Below the pieces are notes generated by a model. That model was not told the origin of the DNA, ran no database searches, and was given only the letters and a program-made list of their open reading frames with translations. From contig CAVPWE010000006.1 in NCBI GenBank assembly GCA_963709485.1, positions 1 through 64,000 on the forward strand: a stretch of DNA of 64,000 bases. The letters run 5' to 3'. The position numbers and the translations under genes were made by a program. The stretch's first letter is position 1. Each line of letters starts with the position of its first letter. Shown in pieces: positions 18,295 to 26,824 of this stretch. This stretch comes from JAXDBM01 sp963709485 (GTDB taxonomy: Bacteria > Desulfobacterota > Syntrophia > Syntrophales > Fen-1087).

Positions 18295-20210
18295 AGAAGG
18301 CATTGATGACGGCAAATCCGGCAGAAAAAACGCTTCCCCAGGTCCTGGCCCTGCAGGCCGAGCGCCTGGGTGCGGCGACGGCGATCCGCGAAAAGGCGCT
18401 CGGCATCTGGCAGCACTACTCCTGGGCGGATTATTTCCGCTACGTGAGGCATACGGCCGGCGGCCTGATGTCGCTCGGGCTGAAGCGCGGCGAACATGTC
18501 GGCATCATCCTGAACAACCATCCGGAATGGCTCTTCAGCGAACTGGGGGCCCAGTCGCTGGGCGCCGTCACGCTGAATCTGTTTACCTCCTCGATCACCG
18601 ACGAGCTTTGCCTTGCCCTCAACCGGATCCAGGCGGCCCTTGTATTCGTCCAGGATCAGGAACAGGTCGACAAGCTCCTGGATGCCCGCGACCGGCTCCC
18701 GCACGTCCGCCGCGTCATCTATATCGACCCCACCGGGATGAGAAGCTACCGGAACGAGCCCTGGCTGGTCGGCTTCGGCGAGCTGATCCGCATGGGGGAG
18801 ACATGCGAACGGGAGCAGCCGGACCGCGTCCTGTGGGAGATGCAAAAAGGGGGCAGGAGCGAGACCGCCCTGATGATCCTGACCTCCGGGACGACGGGGC
18901 TGCCGAAGCTTGCCATGCTGTCCCACCGGAACCTGACGGCCATTGCGGAGAGCTGGGTCGAGGCCATGGCCATTCAACCGGGCGAGAACTGGATCTCCAT
19001 GTCGCCGCCCGCCTGGATCGTTGACCAGATGTGGGGCGTCGGGGTCGCCCTGGTCGGCGGCATGACGATGAACTTTCCCGAAACCCCGGAGACCGTCACG
19101 GAGGATTTCCGTGAAATCGGACCGTCCCTGCTCATCACCGCCTCCCGGTTCTGGGAGGACCTCGCTTCCCGGATCATGGTGAAGATGTCCGACGCGGGCC
19201 TGATCAAACGAAAAATGTTCGACCTGGCCGAACGGATCGGCCGCAGGATCGCGGCAAAGACATCCCGGGAGGAAAGCGTCCCATCTTACCTGAGAGCCCT
19301 GCACCGGCTGGCGTCGCTCATGGTTTACCGGCCCCTGCTTGACCGGATCGGATGCCTGAAGCTGCGCAGCGCCTTCACCGGCGGCCATCCCATCAGCCCG
19401 GATGTGATCGGCTTTTTCAGAACCATCGGACTCAACCTCAAACAGTGCTACGGCCTGACCGAGGCCGGCGGCATCTTTCAGCTCCAGCCGGACGACCAGG
19501 TCAAGCTGGAGACCGTGGGAAAGCCCCTGCCGGGAACGCTCGTCCGGCTTTCGGAAGACCAGGAGGTCCTGGTCCGCAGCGACGCCGTGTTCTCCGGCTA
19601 TTACCAGGACTTCAAGTCGACGGAGGCCGCGTTCACCGACGGCTGGCTGAGAACCGGCGACGCGGGCTATCTGGACAAGGACGGCCACTTGCTGATCATC
19701 GGACGCAGGGAGGAGATCATCCGCAACAAGAGCGGGGAGGCCTTTTCGCCGGATTTCATCGAAACCCGCCTGAAGTTCAGCCCCTACATCAAGGAGGCCG
19801 TTGTTTTCGGGGAAGGGCGCCCCTACATCACGCTCATGATCAACATCGATTTCGGAAATGTCGGCGTCTGGGCGGAGGAGCGGATGATCCCCTACACGAC
19901 GTATATGGATCTGTCCCAGCAGCCGGCTGTGGAGGAGCTGATCCTGGGCGAGATCCGGCGGATCAACGCACAACTGCCGGACATCATGAAAGTCCGGAAG
20001 TTCTTCCTCCTGTACAAGCTCCTGGATGCCGACGACGAGGAGCTGACCCGGACCGGCAAGGTGAGGCGGCGTTTTGTCTACGGCCTTTACATCAAGCTGA
20101 TCGAGGCCATGTACCGCGACCAGCGGGAGGTCGACGTCAAGGCGAAGGTCCAGTATCGGGACGGCCAGATCGGCAAGGTGGAAACGAAGGTAAAAATCAT
20201 ACCGGTTTAA
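18291..20210 (+). CDS. AMP-forming acyl-CoA synthetase within the transport operon
   Basis: 639 residues, FadD/FAA1-like ANL enzyme that activates a carboxylic acid to its CoA thioester with ATP. Motifs: P-loop TSGTTGLPK (about residue 199), YGLTEAGG (about 386), the TGD motif in WLRTGDAGYL, and hinge GRREEIIRNKSGE. The C-terminal RTGKVRR holds the likely catalytic Lys (about 588). The P-loop ends PKLAM where many enzymes have PKG. It starts within the ATPase stop codon and sits between transporter genes, so it probably activates the imported acid, a vectorial uptake scheme. Long-chain, aryl or branched acids are all possible substrates. Confidence 0.85.
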   Translation: MKKALMTANPAEKTLPQVLALQAERLGAATAIREKALGIWQHYSWADYFRYVRHTAGGLMSLGLKRGEHVGIILNNHPEWLFSELGAQSLGAVTLNLFTSSITDELCLALNRIQAALVFVQDQEQVDKLLDARDRLPHVRRVIYIDPTGMRSYRNEPWLVGFGELIRMGETCEREQPDRVLWEMQKGGRSETALMILTSGTTGLPKLAMLSHRNLTAIAESWVEAMAIQPGENWISMSPPAWIVDQMWGVGVALVGGMTMNFPETPETVTEDFREIGPSLLITASRFWEDLASRIMVKMSDAGLIKRKMFDLAERIGRRIAAKTSREESVPSYLRALHRLASLMVYRPLLDRIGCLKLRSAFTGGHPISPDVIGFFRTIGLNLKQCYGLTEAGGIFQLQPDDQVKLETVGKPLPGTLVRLSEDQEVLVRSDAVFSGYYQDFKSTEAAFTDGWLRTGDAGYLDKDGHLLIIGRREEIIRNKSGEAFSPDFIETRLKFSPYIKEAVVFGEGRPYITLMINIDFGNVGVWAEERMIPYTTYMDLSQQPAVEELILGEIRRINAQLPDIMKVRKFFLLYKLLDADDEELTRTGKVRRRFVYGLYIKLIEAMYRDQREVDVKAKVQYRDGQIGKVETKVKIIPV

Positions 20211-20223
20211 GGAGATTTCTCGA

Positions 20224-21102
20224 ATGGACTTTTTCGTTCAACTGCTCGTCAACGGCATCAGCATCGGCCTGCTGTACGGCCTGTCCGCGATGGGCTTTGT
20301 CATGATCTTCAAATCATCCAGCGTCCTCAATTTCGCCCATGGTGAACTGCTTGCCTTCGGGGCGTTCCTGTTCCTGGCGATGGTCTCCTGGGCCAAGCTG
20401 CCCCTGCCGGTGGCCTTTCTGGCGACGCTGGCCGGCTGTTTCTCCCTGGGTTTCCTTGTGGAGCGCGTCTTCCTGCGCCCCCTCATCGGCGAGCCCCTGA
20501 TTTTCGTGATCATGCTGACCGTCGGCCTGGCCTCGATGTTCAAGGGGCTGCTGCTGCTGGTGTGGGGCGGCAACCTTCAGACCTATCCGGACTTTCTGCC
20601 GGAGGCGCTCGGCATCCGCTGGGGCGTCATCCAGGTTCCTCCCGTCTACGTGGCCGCGATGGTCATCGGAATGATCTTTCTGTGCCTCTTCGGCCTGTTT
20701 TTCAAATACTCCTCCCAGGGAATCTACATGCGTTCGGTGGCGGACAATCAGAAAGCCGCCCTTTCCCTGGGGGTTCACGTGAAGCGGGTCTTTGCGCTGT
20801 CCTGGGCCATCGCGGCCCTGGTGGCCGGGATGAGCGGCATCGTTCTGGGCATCATCAACGGCATCAACGTGCACGACCTGAGCGCCATCGGCCTCAAGGT
20901 GTTCCCCGTGGTGATCCTGGGCGGGCTGGATTCCATCGGCGGGGCCATCATCGGCGGCATCATCATCGGCCTGCTGGAGACCTTCACGGGCGGCTACCTG
21001 TCGCCGTCGCTCCGCGACGTGGTTCCCTACATCGTTCTGGTGCTGATTCTGCTGGTGAAGCCCTACGGCCTCTTCGGCCTGAAAGAAATCGAGCGGGTAT
21101 GA
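20224..21102 (+). CDS. HAAT-family ABC transporter permease (LivH-like)
   Basis: 292 residues with about eight membrane helices. Starts MDFFVQLLVNGISIGLLYGL, with SSVLNFAHGELLAFGAF as in LivH, and ends with the conserved GLDSIGGAIIGGIIIGLLE and KPYGLFG segments. GGAG precedes the ATG. The stop overlaps the LivM-like start by four bases (ATGA). Confidence 0.92.
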   Translation: MDFFVQLLVNGISIGLLYGLSAMGFVMIFKSSSVLNFAHGELLAFGAFLFLAMVSWAKLPLPVAFLATLAGCFSLGFLVERVFLRPLIGEPLIFVIMLTVGLASMFKGLLLLVWGGNLQTYPDFLPEALGIRWGVIQVPPVYVAAMVIGMIFLCLFGLFFKYSSQGIYMRSVADNQKAALSLGVHVKRVFALSWAIAALVAGMSGIVLGIINGINVHDLSAIGLKVFPVVILGGLDSIGGAIIGGIIIGLLETFTGGYLSPSLRDVVPYIVLVLILLVKPYGLFGLKEIERV

Positions 21103-22175
21103 CGATGCGAAAACCGAGATTCCATCCCTGCGGAAATTACCGGGAACACTACAAGGAGGAGCTGACGGTCTTCGAGACCGATTTCGGCCGCCTCTGGCTG
21201 GGCATCGGTCTCGCTTTCCTGTTTCTGGTCCTGCCCTGGGTCGTGAAACCCTACATGCTCTATGTCCTGAACATGATCGGCATCGCCGCGATCGCGGCGG
21301 TCGGCCTGAACATCCTGATCGGATTCACCGGCCAGATTTCCCTCGGCCACGGTGCCTTTTTCGGCGTCGGCGCCTATGCGGCCGGGATCATGGCCACTTC
21401 CGCGGATCTGCCCTTTATCCTGGTCCTGCCGGCCGCAGCCGCCGTGACATCGCTGGTGGGGATGATCTTCGGGATCCCCTCGGTCCGCCTGAAGGGCCTC
21501 TACCTGACCATTGCCACCCTGGCCGGCCAGTTCATCATCGAGTACATCCTGCTGCACTGGGAGGGTCTGACGAAGGGCACCATGGGGATCACGCTGCCGA
21601 AACCCTCCCTGCTCGGATGGGAGATGAGCGGCGACCGGAGCTTCTTCTTCGTCATCTTTATCTGCCTGATCGGGATGACCTGGTTTGCCGTCAACCTCAT
21701 CCGCACGAAATACGGCCGGGCCTTCATTGCCATTCGGGACAACGACCGGGCGGCCGAGGGAATGGGCATCCCCATCTTCCGCTACAAGCTGCTGTCCTTC
21801 GCCATCAGCTCCTTCTACGCCGGGTTCGCCGGCGCCCTCTGGGCTTACTACATGGTGAGCATCACCACGGAACCCTTCAACCTCGGCCTTTCCGTCGAAT
21901 ACATCGCCATGGTGATCATCGGCGGCATGGGAAACATCACCGGTTCGATCTTCGGCGCCGTTTTCATCACCGGGCTGAACGAGGTACTGCGTTTTGCGAC
22001 GGACGCCCTGATGAACATGGGGGTGTTCACAAGCACCGGCCTGAACATGGCGCCGCTGCGCGAATTCGCCTTCGGCGCGGCGATCGTGCTTTTCATTCTC
22101 TTCGAACCCCGGGGGCTGGCGGAGGTCTGGCGGATCATCCGTTCGGGCTTCCGGCTCTGGCCGTTTTCATACTGA
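21099..22175 (+). CDS. HAAT-family ABC transporter permease (LivM-like)
   Basis: 358 residues. A 40-residue hydrophilic N-terminus (MTMRKPRFHPCGNYREHYKEE) is followed by the membrane domain with GFTGQISLGHGAFFGVGAYAAG and FAISSFYAGFAGALWAYY, both LivM hallmarks, and a C-terminal FEPRGLAEVW. I start at ATG 21099, inside the previous stop codon. The much longer open frame upstream is antisense-like read-through of the livH region and is not used. Confidence 0.92.
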   Translation: MTMRKPRFHPCGNYREHYKEELTVFETDFGRLWLGIGLAFLFLVLPWVVKPYMLYVLNMIGIAAIAAVGLNILIGFTGQISLGHGAFFGVGAYAAGIMATSADLPFILVLPAAAAVTSLVGMIFGIPSVRLKGLYLTIATLAGQFIIEYILLHWEGLTKGTMGITLPKPSLLGWEMSGDRSFFFVIFICLIGMTWFAVNLIRTKYGRAFIAIRDNDRAAEGMGIPIFRYKLLSFAISSFYAGFAGALWAYYMVSITTEPFNLGLSVEYIAMVIIGGMGNITGSIFGAVFITGLNEVLRFATDALMNMGVFTSTGLNMAPLREFAFGAAIVLFILFEPRGLAEVWRIIRSGFRLWPFSY

Positions 22176-22187
22176 AGGAGTTTGGCG

Positions 22188-22988
22188 ATGCGGGACATCC
22201 TGCTGCAGGTGAACAACATATCCGTGGTCTATTCCGATGTGATCCAGGTCCTCAAGGGGGTTTCCCTGGCGGTGGAAAGGAAGCACATCGTCTCGCTGCT
22301 GGGCAGCAACGGCGCCGGCAAGACGACGACGCTGAAGGCCGTCTCCGGCCTCCTCAAACCGGAAAACGGCGAAGTGACGGACGGGACGATCCTCCATGCC
22401 GGCAGACCCATTCACAACCAGCCGCCCGAAACCATCACCCGCCTCGGCATCATTCAGGTGCTGGAAGGCCGCCAGCCTTTCAAATACCTGACCATCGAAG
22501 AGAACCTGAGGGTGGGGACGGCCACGCGCTGGGGAAAGGCCTACAAAGAGGACCTGGAGCTGGTCTACGGTTATTTTCCCGCCCTGCTGAAACGAAGAAA
22601 GTCGCTCGCCGGCTACTGCAGCGGCGGGGAACTGCAGATGCTTGTCATCGGCCGGGCCCTGATGGCCCACCCCCAGCTCCTCCTGCTGGACGAGCCGTCG
22701 CTGGGGTTGGCGCCGCTTGTGGTCAGTGAAATATTCAGGATCATCAAGAGAATCAATGAAGAGCAGGAAACCACTATTGTCCTGGTCGAGCAGAATGCCC
22801 GGATGGCCCTCCAGATCGCCCATTACGGGTACGTGATGGAAAACGGCAAGATCGTCATGGAAGGCCCGGCTAAAGATCTGGTTGAAAATCCCGATATCAA
22901 AGAGTTCTATCTGGGCATGGCCGCCTCCGGCGCCGCAAAATCCTACCGGGACGTCAAATCCTACCGGCGACGCAAGCGCTGGCTTTGA
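22188..22988 (+). CDS. HAAT-family ABC transporter ATPase (LivF-like)
   Basis: 266 residues. Walker A GSNGAGKTTT, Q-loop EGRQPFKYLTIEENL, signature CSGGELQMLVIGRAL (C and L replace the usual L and Q), Walker B LLLLDEPSLGLAP and switch VEQNARMAL. ATG 22188 has AAGGAG seven bases upstream; a TTG two codons earlier is less likely. An unusual basic tail (SYRDVKSYRRRKRWL) follows the ABC core. Last gene of the operon. Confidence 0.92.
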   Translation: MRDILLQVNNISVVYSDVIQVLKGVSLAVERKHIVSLLGSNGAGKTTTLKAVSGLLKPENGEVTDGTILHAGRPIHNQPPETITRLGIIQVLEGRQPFKYLTIEENLRVGTATRWGKAYKEDLELVYGYFPALLKRRKSLAGYCSGGELQMLVIGRALMAHPQLLLLDEPSLGLAPLVVSEIFRIIKRINEEQETTIVLVEQNARMALQIAHYGYVMENGKIVMEGPAKDLVENPDIKEFYLGMAASGAAKSYRDVKSYRRRKRWL

Positions 22989-23134
22989 CAGTGAACAAGT
23001 CATTCAACGAACCGTAACGTTTCATTCAAATCATGAGTCTGCGAATCACCGTTCCTTCTTCCATGCCTGTCTTTCAAAATAATTATATTTAATAATAACG
23101 ATATGTTAAAAATTATTTCGCTCGGCCTTCCGTG

Positions 23135-23152
23135 TTGGCACGTTTATTTCAT
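23135..23152 (+). promoter_or_regulatory. Weak sigma-54-like element upstream of a small membrane protein gene
   Basis: TTGGCACG, four bases, then TTTCAT. This matches the -24 half of an RpoN promoter exactly, but the -12 GC is TC. The 216-base gap 22989-23204 is AT-rich and holds no other feature that I can support, apart from a repeated GGTCAAAAG / GATCAAAAG just before the ribosome site. A sigma-54 regulator (pilR) lies 7 kb away. Confidence 0.25.
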
Positions 23153-23204
23153 ATCTATTGGTCAAAAGAAAGAATCAATAACCGATCAAAAGGAGGAATA
23201 GATC

Positions 23205-23480
23205 ATGAAAAAGAATCTGGCAACCCTGGTGATGGCAGCGGCGGTCGTTTTGATCACGGCAGGTTTCAGCTTCGCTGAATATGCCGCGGGCGGCGCGGAC
23301 AATTTCCCGTATTTTCAGCTTGGATGCCTGATCATCGGCGGGCTCATCATGATCTCCCTGAAATACAAATACAGCAGGATCTACACCAGCGAAGTCGTCG
23401 GCGCCTTCGCCCTCTACACGCTCTATATCTCCCTCTTCACCTCGCCGGTGCTGGAAGCCGTGAAGAACTGGCTGAGCTAA
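23205..23480 (+). CDS. Small membrane protein of unknown family
   Basis: 91 residues. Signal peptide or first helix (KKNLATLVMAAAVVLITAG, then FSFA), a short Gly/Ala-rich segment (YAAGGADNFPYF), then two membrane helices (LGCLIIGGLIMISL and VGAFALYTLYISLFTS). AAGGAGG eight bases before ATG is a very strong ribosome site, and a good terminator follows, so this is a single-gene unit expected to be well expressed. I do not recognise the family. Confidence 0.7.
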   Translation: MKKNLATLVMAAAVVLITAGFSFAEYAAGGADNFPYFQLGCLIIGGLIMISLKYKYSRIYTSEVVGAFALYTLYISLFTSPVLEAVKNWLS

Positions 23481-23516
23481 AAAAAACCGCGAGAAAATCA
23501 GAAACCCGGAATCCGC

Positions 23517-23541
23517 GAAGGCGGGGGCATCCCCCGCCTTC
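23517..23541 (+). terminator. Intrinsic terminator after the small membrane protein gene
   Basis: Perfect 11-base stem GAAGGCGGGGG / CCCCCGCCTTC with a CAT loop, followed by a short T-rich stretch (TTGCTTTCATCC). Confidence 0.6.
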
Positions 23542-23730
23542 TTGCTTTCATCCCATTTTCCATGGAAGGGACCGCTCTACCTGACCAGTTCGCTTCCGCC
23601 ATTCCCCCATTCCCCGAATTCACACGCCGTATCCCGTCAAAAAATAACCGGTTGGTGATTGTCGCCGTCATGGCCGACATTCCACATCCGCCTGCGGGGC
23701 TAATTTGTGCGGGCCGAAATTCGAAATCCA

Positions 23731-23759
23731 TTGACACGAACCGATCTTCTTTTTATACT
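23731..23759 (+). promoter_or_regulatory. Strong sigma-70 promoter of the CoA-transferase gene
   Basis: TTGACA (23731-23736), exactly 17 bases, TATACT (23754-23759). Start near 23766, leaving a leader of about 270 bases before the ATG at 24035. Confidence 0.7.
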
Positions 23760-23765
23760 CAGCTG

Positions 23766-24034
23766 CCTGAATGCCGGTTTCTGTCGAAGGCGGCGTCTTA
23801 TCGTGAGCGGATTTCCGCTCATCATGCAAGATAAACATCCAACCGATTCATAACCAACAGAACAAAGACTCAGAAAGGGAAGGGGGTGAACAGAACGAGC
23901 GTTCGAGTGGCTTTTCCGGTGAACCGATAGCAGGGAAGCTTCTGTTGGAATTGAGATTGCGACCCGCTACCTCGTCGCCGCGGACAGCCGAAAGGGTTGT
24001 TTTTTTTAACGCAAAGCAAAAAGAGGAGGGAAGA
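23766..24034 (+). other. Long structured 5' leader of the CoA-transferase gene
   Basis: Holds an 18-base perfect inverted repeat TGAGCGGA-TT-TCCGCTCA (23804-23821), close enough to the promoter to be an operator, and small hairpins GAACG-AG-CGTTC (23893-23904) and CGGT-GA-ACCG (23917-23926). GGGAAG occurs twice. Near the end is a T8 run (about 24000-24007) without a strong stem. No riboswitch class that I know fits. No open frame of note. Confidence 0.4.
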
Positions 24035-25366
24035 ATGAGTTGGGAAGAAATTTATAAGAGCAGAATGACATCGGCGGAAGCAGCGGCAAAAATGATCAAA
24101 TCCGGGGACCGTTTCTGGACACCGCTCTGCCTGGGTCAGCCGGCCATGAAGATCATGGACCTGATCGCTGACCGCGTCGATGAACTGGAGGACGTCGAAT
24201 ATTTAAACGCCCTCACATTGCGGCCCTACAAGATCTTCAAGCCCGAATACCGGAAGACCTTTAACCTTGTTTTCGGATTTTACAGTTCACCCCATCTCCA
24301 GCAGATCGCGAAAACCGAATGGGCCAACTTTATCCCGGCCCAGAGTTCCGACGTGTCCCTGAAAAACGCGGCCCGGAACCGCATCTACCCGCGGCGGACG
24401 GGGATCATCACCCAGGTCACGCCGCCTGACAGCCACGGGTATGTCAGCCTCGGTCTCGACACGTTCTACACCGGCCGCATCATGGACCAGAGCGAGTTTG
24501 TCATCGCCGAAGTGAACGACCAGATGCCCCGCACCTACGGCGACACGAACTTCCATGTCTCGCGCTTCAACGCTTTTTATGAAAATTCCAGCCCCATGCC
24601 CGCCGTGCCGACGCCGCCGGCGACGGATGTGGAAATCCAGATGGCGAAAAACGTGGTCGGCTTGTTGAAGGACCGGGATTGCTTCCAGGTCGGCATCGGC
24701 GCCATTCCGGCCATGATCAGTAAGCTGCTCCAGGACAGCAACCTCAAAGACCTGGGCATTCACACAGAAATGGCCCCGGCGGGGACCAACATCCTCGTCG
24801 AGAAAGGGATCGTCACCTGCAAGTACAAGAAGGTCAACCCCGGCAAGATCCTCCTGGCCTTCACCATGGGCGACAAGGAACTCTACGAGTGGCTGGCCAA
24901 CAATCCCATGTGCGAGTGGCGTTCCACCCTCTACGCCAATAACATCAGCATCGTTTCCCAGGAAGATAACGTCGTCGCCATCAACGGCTCCCTGGAAGTG
25001 GACCTGACGGGGCAGATCTGCTCCGAGTCGCACGGCAACGTCATGCGGACAGGCACGGGGGGACAGCTCGACTTTGTCATCGGCGCTTTCTGGTCCCCCG
25101 GGGGCAGGGCCATCAACCTGGTTCCCTCGACCGCCCTGGACGACAGCGTATCGCGCATCGTCCCCTATCTGTCGCAGGGCGCCCGGGTGACCGTGCCCCG
25201 CCACTACGCCCAGTACATCGTCACCGAGTACGGCATTGCCGACCTCACCGGCAGGACGGAGCCGGAACGGGCCGAAGCCCTCATCAAGGTCGCCCATCCC
25301 AAGTTCCGCGAAGAGCTGGAGAAGGGCGCACGGGAAAGGGGTCTTCTCCGGAAAAAGACATTCTGA
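24035..25366 (+). CDS. Acetyl-CoA hydrolase/transferase family CoA-transferase
   Basis: 443 residues. Family of 4-hydroxybutyrate CoA-transferase, succinyl-CoA:acetate transferase (Cat1) and butyryl-CoA:acetate transferase, which move CoA between carboxylic acids through a glutamyl-CoA intermediate. The likely catalytic Glu is in GIHTEMAPAG (residue about 245). Other conserved segments: QVGIGAIPAMI, GTGGQLDFVIGA, and VPRHYAQYIVTEYGIADLTGRT. Start ATG 24035 has GAGGAGGG five bases upstream; the open frame upstream lies in the leader. Monocistronic with a strong promoter. Length and HTEM motif fit the 4-hydroxybutyrate or butyryl-CoA type better than acetyl-CoA hydrolase (around 500). Confidence 0.85.
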   Translation: MSWEEIYKSRMTSAEAAAKMIKSGDRFWTPLCLGQPAMKIMDLIADRVDELEDVEYLNALTLRPYKIFKPEYRKTFNLVFGFYSSPHLQQIAKTEWANFIPAQSSDVSLKNAARNRIYPRRTGIITQVTPPDSHGYVSLGLDTFYTGRIMDQSEFVIAEVNDQMPRTYGDTNFHVSRFNAFYENSSPMPAVPTPPATDVEIQMAKNVVGLLKDRDCFQVGIGAIPAMISKLLQDSNLKDLGIHTEMAPAGTNILVEKGIVTCKYKKVNPGKILLAFTMGDKELYEWLANNPMCEWRSTLYANNISIVSQEDNVVAINGSLEVDLTGQICSESHGNVMRTGTGGQLDFVIGAFWSPGGRAINLVPSTALDDSVSRIVPYLSQGARVTVPRHYAQYIVTEYGIADLTGRTEPERAEALIKVAHPKFREELEKGARERGLLRKKTF

Positions 25367-25386
25367 TCGGTTGCATGCTCGACCTG

Positions 25387-25444
25387 TTTGCGGACCGGGC
25401 GGGCCGAAGGCAAGGCGCCCCGGCCTGTCCGGTCCCTTCGCAAA
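25387..25444. repeat. Long interrupted hairpin between the CoA-transferase and MFS genes
   Basis: TTTGCG-GACCGG (25387-25398) pairs with CCGGTC (25429-25434) and, after a four-base bulge, CGCAAA (25439-25444); GGGCC/GGCC extend the inner stem. There is no T run, so it is not a plain terminator. The remaining 25445-25579 holds nothing else that I can support besides the MFS ribosome site. Confidence 0.4.
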
Positions 25445-25579
25445 CGAGCGGCCAAGGCACATTTTTCAGCCATCGGAAATGGCCTTATAGGAGTCAAAAC
25501 ATGAATTGAATCTGTGTGCTGCAGCTTCACGACGCAACGCACGGACGACGGAGTGTGCCAACCCGGAGGGGCATGTGCG

Positions 25580-26767
25580 ATGAACGGCATGGAGGATAAA
25601 GCGGTATACCGCGCCCTCTTCATCGTGAACTTTCTGGCCTGCCTCGGCTTCGGGATCGCGGACCCGTTTTTTCCGGTCTACGCGACGTCCAACGGCGCCG
25701 CCGGTATTCATCTCGCGCTCATTTTCTCCGGGTTTGCCGCCGCCAAGACCCTTTTCTCGCCCCTTGCGGGCTGGTGGTCCGACCGCAGCGGCCGGCGGCG
25801 CCTTCTCGTGTTCGGCCTATTCGCCCTTGCGGCGATCGCGATCGGCTATCTCTATCTCCCCTCTCCTGTGTGCCTGATCCTTCTGAGGTTCCTTCAGGGC
25901 GTTGCGGCAGCCCTCGTTCGGCCCGTCTCGCTCGCTTATATCGGGGATATGGCCCCGTCCCGACATGAGGGAACCGCCATGGGGACCTTTGAAATTTCCT
26001 ACTATGCGGCCCTCGCCTTCGGTCCGGTCGCGGGCGGGATCATCAAGGACACGCTCGGATTTCCCGGGATCTTTATCAGCCTCTCATTCCTCTGCATGCT
26101 CGCATTCCTTACGGCCCTCATTTTCGTGAAGCATTTCGGCACAAACAGGGAAAGAGAAAACAGGGCAGTCCGGGTCGATCTGTCCGTGCTGAAAAAAAGC
26201 AGGATCCTCATCGCGCTTTGCGGATTCATCTTCTCCAGGACCTTCGGGATTGTTTATTTCGGGATGTTCCTGCCCATTTTCATGTTTGAGAACCTGCATC
26301 TCACGGGGATTGAGATGGGGGTGGTCATGGGCGCGAACACCACTGTGACGGCGCTGCTGCTGCGTCCCATGGGGTATCTCTCCGACCGGATCGACCGGGA
26401 CCGTCTTATCCTCATCGGGGGGGCGGCCGCGGCCCTGCTCACGGCGCTCCTTCCCCTGTCCGAAACCTTCCCGCACCTGATCTTCCTGAGCATCGGCATC
26501 GGATTTGCCAGCGTCCTGTCCCTGCCCGCCAGTTCGGCCCTGCTTGTCGAAGAGGGGAACAGGCAGGGCATGGGGCTGACCATGGGCATCTTCAACGCCG
26601 CGATGAACCTCGGGGCTGTTCTCGCCCCCCTGGCCGGCGGCATCCTGTTCACTGTGTTCGGGATGAAAACCGTCTTTTACAGCGCGGGGTTCGTGGGCTT
26701 TGCGGGAATATATTTCTACGGTCTCGCAAGAAACATGCGGAAAAGAGACAGCGGGACGGGAGCCTGA
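25580..26767 (+). CDS. Major facilitator superfamily transporter
   Basis: 395 residues, about twelve membrane helices. The drug:H+ antiporter-type loop after helix 2 is clear (GWWSDRSGRRRLLVFG), with a second related loop in the C-half (YLSDRIDRDRLILIG). LLRFLQGVAAALVRPVSLAYIGD resembles the helix 4-5 region of multidrug efflux members. ATG 25580 has GGAGG about ten bases upstream; the open frame continues upstream without a ribosome site. The substrate is unknown. Convergent with recJ, 57 bases away. Confidence 0.85.
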   Translation: MNGMEDKAVYRALFIVNFLACLGFGIADPFFPVYATSNGAAGIHLALIFSGFAAAKTLFSPLAGWWSDRSGRRRLLVFGLFALAAIAIGYLYLPSPVCLILLRFLQGVAAALVRPVSLAYIGDMAPSRHEGTAMGTFEISYYAALAFGPVAGGIIKDTLGFPGIFISLSFLCMLAFLTALIFVKHFGTNRERENRAVRVDLSVLKKSRILIALCGFIFSRTFGIVYFGMFLPIFMFENLHLTGIEMGVVMGANTTVTALLLRPMGYLSDRIDRDRLILIGGAAAALLTALLPLSETFPHLIFLSIGIGFASVLSLPASSALLVEEGNRQGMGLTMGIFNAAMNLGAVLAPLAGGILFTVFGMKTVFYSAGFVGFAGIYFYGLARNMRKRDSGTGA

Positions 26768-26824
26768 AGCCTCGCCTGTTCACCTGATATCACGAGAATC
26801 GGCGCAGGCGCGGGTCTCCCGGTC

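Noticed and set aside
20562..21098. Long N-terminal extension of the LivM-like permease
   Set aside because: Arg/His/Gly-rich out-of-frame reading of livH; the ATG at 21099 overlaps the livH stop and starts the true protein.
23860..24010. Cobalamin riboswitch in the CoA-transferase leader
   Set aside because: GGGAAG-GGGTGAA resembles one consensus block, but the remaining B12-box order is absent.
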